Of a stretch of DNA of 64,000 nt, positions 62,413 to 64,000 are shown piece by piece (positions within the stretch are counted from its first letter, which is position 1; each line of letters opens with the position of its first letter). The stretch comes from Lineus longissimus (lineage: Eukaryota > Nemertea > Pilidiophora > Heteronemertea > Lineidae), in NCBI RefSeq assembly GCF_910592395.1, contig NC_088321.1:13268001-13332000 (forward strand), written 5' to 3'. Under the pieces are notes generated by a model. The model did no database searches and was not told where the DNA came from. It worked only from the letters and a program-made list of their open reading frames with translations. The translations under genes and the position numbers were made by a program.

Positions 62413-62688
62413 CCTAGTGCTCAAAGGGGCACAATAATTAGGCCAATACAAGTCCACTTCTTTGAAACATCTAACATAGATCTCGCACTGCGTCAATCAC
62501 CTTCTTTGCCCATTCAAAATATTCCGCTACTCGATCATCCGTCCGACCAACTGGGGTCGTCAATCAAGGTCACAGAGATTGTACAGTATATCTGCTAATT
62601 TTAAGAGTTTCACACGATTCAACAAATCGAAGACGTTTCCGCACCTGTTTTGGTAGTAATTTATCATCAGTGATCTCTGCCACGACAC
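62413..62688 (-). other. C12 5' leader with splice-acceptor-like boundary
   Basis: Acceptor at 62689-62690. Matches the C1 leader except for single bases (for example AAATCGAAGACG against AAATCGGAGACG), including the shared CGCACCTG. Confidence 0.45.
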
Positions 62689-64000
62689 CTGCAAATAAAA
62701 AGGATTATAGACAGGTACAAATTGTTTTGTTTGAATTGTTTAATGAAAGCCAAAATACTTCTAACAGATTGCGTTTACATCTTTTTACAAGATAACCATG
62801 AACCAGGTTTCAAACCCTAATCATATGAATTTTGGATGAACGCTACAATAGCAACCGGCATCATTTTGGGTTTTTGATCGGGCACGAAATCCACCATTTG
62901 GATTAATTTGATAAAATGATATTAGACTTAATGATATACATGTATAAAGTGGAACCTCTCTATTAAGGACACCCTCGGGATTGATAAGTCCTGTACCTAA
63001 TCATGTGACTAGAGAGGTGCCTGATTAGACACAGGTCTAATTGAATGGTAACAACCAATTTGGGACCAAACCTAGTGTCCTTCATACAGTGGTTGTCTCG
63101 AATAGAGAGGTATTTGATATTAAGGGAGGATCCACTGCATATGCTTTCCTTAGTTACCGCTCCAGATAAACGAATCTACGCAGATGGAGGACTTCACCAG
63201 ATTCTTAAGAAGGTGGGAATCAGATTATGAGCAGTTTCACCACGTGGGAATAAGCCTATGCAAGATCAATATCAGTGTCAGGGGGTAGGGATCAGATTAT
63301 AAATGATGTCAGCATGCAAGAATCGGGAAATGATAGAATAAGCAGGGGGCGGGGACTTGATTATGAATGTTGTCAGCATTTGAGAATTAGATTATGAATG
63401 GTGTCAGGGAGTGGGAATCAGATCAACACCTGCAACGATTATTAAAGGCTTACACTAAATGCTGATAATTTGAAATATGATTTTGAAAATTACCCATTGC
63501 GTAAATACACACTAAATAAAAGTGTCAGTACTTGCTGTTGTCAAGACATCTATACAAATACTATAAACACCGGGGTAGTAAATTCATATGCATAATTACT
63601 ACCATATGGCCTTGTGTATAACTGCATTTTCATTTTCCTTGACCACCAGTTAAAGAATGCATCAGACCTTTAAAAACCAGTCTCAGCTGGTTGAGATTAT
63701 CCTTTGCCTCGTTCTATGCCATTAAACTTTTAAAGGGATACACCATTCGTGTTCAATATATTTACTGGTGGTTCAGGAAAATAGAAATACAAAATCGATG
63801 CGGTAGTGCAGTTATAATGCAGGCCAATGGTCAGGTGTCTGACATTGTTTGAAATTTCACAAGCGTTTACTGTAGATATTGAAGATAACTGCGGCTTTTC
63901 CCGTGTTCAGATATAGTATTCTCATTCATGCCAAACAGTTCAGTTGAGTTGAAGCTTTATAGGCTTGTGACTCTAGGTTACACAAAGGTTGAAGTTTTGA
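62689..64000. other. Spacer S12 upstream of C12, cut by the right edge
   Basis: MITE-like element at 62954-63111 and GGGAATCAG repeats at about 63213-63425. It ends in the GAAGCTTTATAGGCTTGTGACTC segment before the poly-G position. It follows S1 base for base with few differences but lacks the 632-bp insertion of S1. No gene is supported. Confidence 0.8.
62954..63111. mobile_element. MITE-like palindromic element in S12
   Basis: Long form; left end reads GGAACCTCTCTATTAAGG and right end GTCTCGAATAGAGAGGT. Confidence 0.5.

Noticed and set aside
1-64000. tRNA, rRNA or other structured RNA genes
   Set aside because: No cloverleaf, A/B box pair or rRNA-like stretch was recognised by eye. A covariance-model search was not possible here.

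Overview
The window is animal-type nuclear DNA. One gene family of C2H2 zinc-finger proteins is repeated in tandem, every copy on the minus strand, separated by AT-rich spacers of about 2.6-2.9 kb plus insertions. A CAG/TAG splice-acceptor-like site lies upstream of each start and an AATAAA signal lies about 0.2 kb after each stop. The 1.6 kb insertion at about 34.5-36.1 kb ends in a GAC-type triplet run and a GAGGTGAGCTAAA hairpin, a style of repeat common in mollusc and other marine invertebrate genomes. A lophotrochozoan, perhaps a mollusc, is my best guess, but the sequence does not prove it.

Layout. I label the genes C1 to C12 from left to right. C1 is cut by the left edge (1-309). C2 to C12 are complete in the window: C2 3758-7003, C3 10148-12109, C4 15252-17672, C5 20809-23202, C6 26067-28292 (nonsense codon), C7 31170-33641, C8 38115-40310 (stop codon lost), C9 43466-45718, C10 48876-51044, C11 53896-56127, C12 59275-62412. 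ATG-to-ATG spacing is 5.1-6.7 kb. Each spacer holds, from left to right, the remainder of the gene's upstream intron-like sequence, a 140-160 bp palindromic MITE-like element, a degenerate minisatellite built on GGGAATCAGATTATGAATG, a poly-G run, a degenerate GGAGGGGTCAGGAGCAAGCC repeat block (about 200 bp in short spacers, about 500 bp in long ones) and the 3' UTR of the next gene to the right.

Each protein begins at a methionine in strong Kozak context (MAPKSS or MAAKSS). It then has 9 to 19 fingers joined by TGEKP linkers, a last atypical finger, a basic Ser/Arg/Lys segment (probable nuclear localisation), an acidic linker, a repetitive tail, and an invariant 19-residue C-terminus (DEYIAVFDRWAEMLCENTD). 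The tail is a coding 45-bp minisatellite (2 to 8 units of PCNTSPIEQSNVKSE) followed by 66-residue higher-order modules. Most units carry the SUMO-acceptor consensus psi-K-x-E (VKSE, VKGE), and the modules carry SIM-like YIIEVV cores.

The array looks young and actively rearranging. Finger arrays gain and lose whole fingers in 84-bp steps. Finger type and tail type are shuffled independently, but tail class always matches the class of the 3' flank. Several mosaic breakpoints can be placed to within tens of bases. The 5' leader upstream of the ATG carries independent frame breaks in different copies. The likely job, DNA binding with SUMO-dependent repression, is inference. No other protein-coding or RNA gene was recognised.
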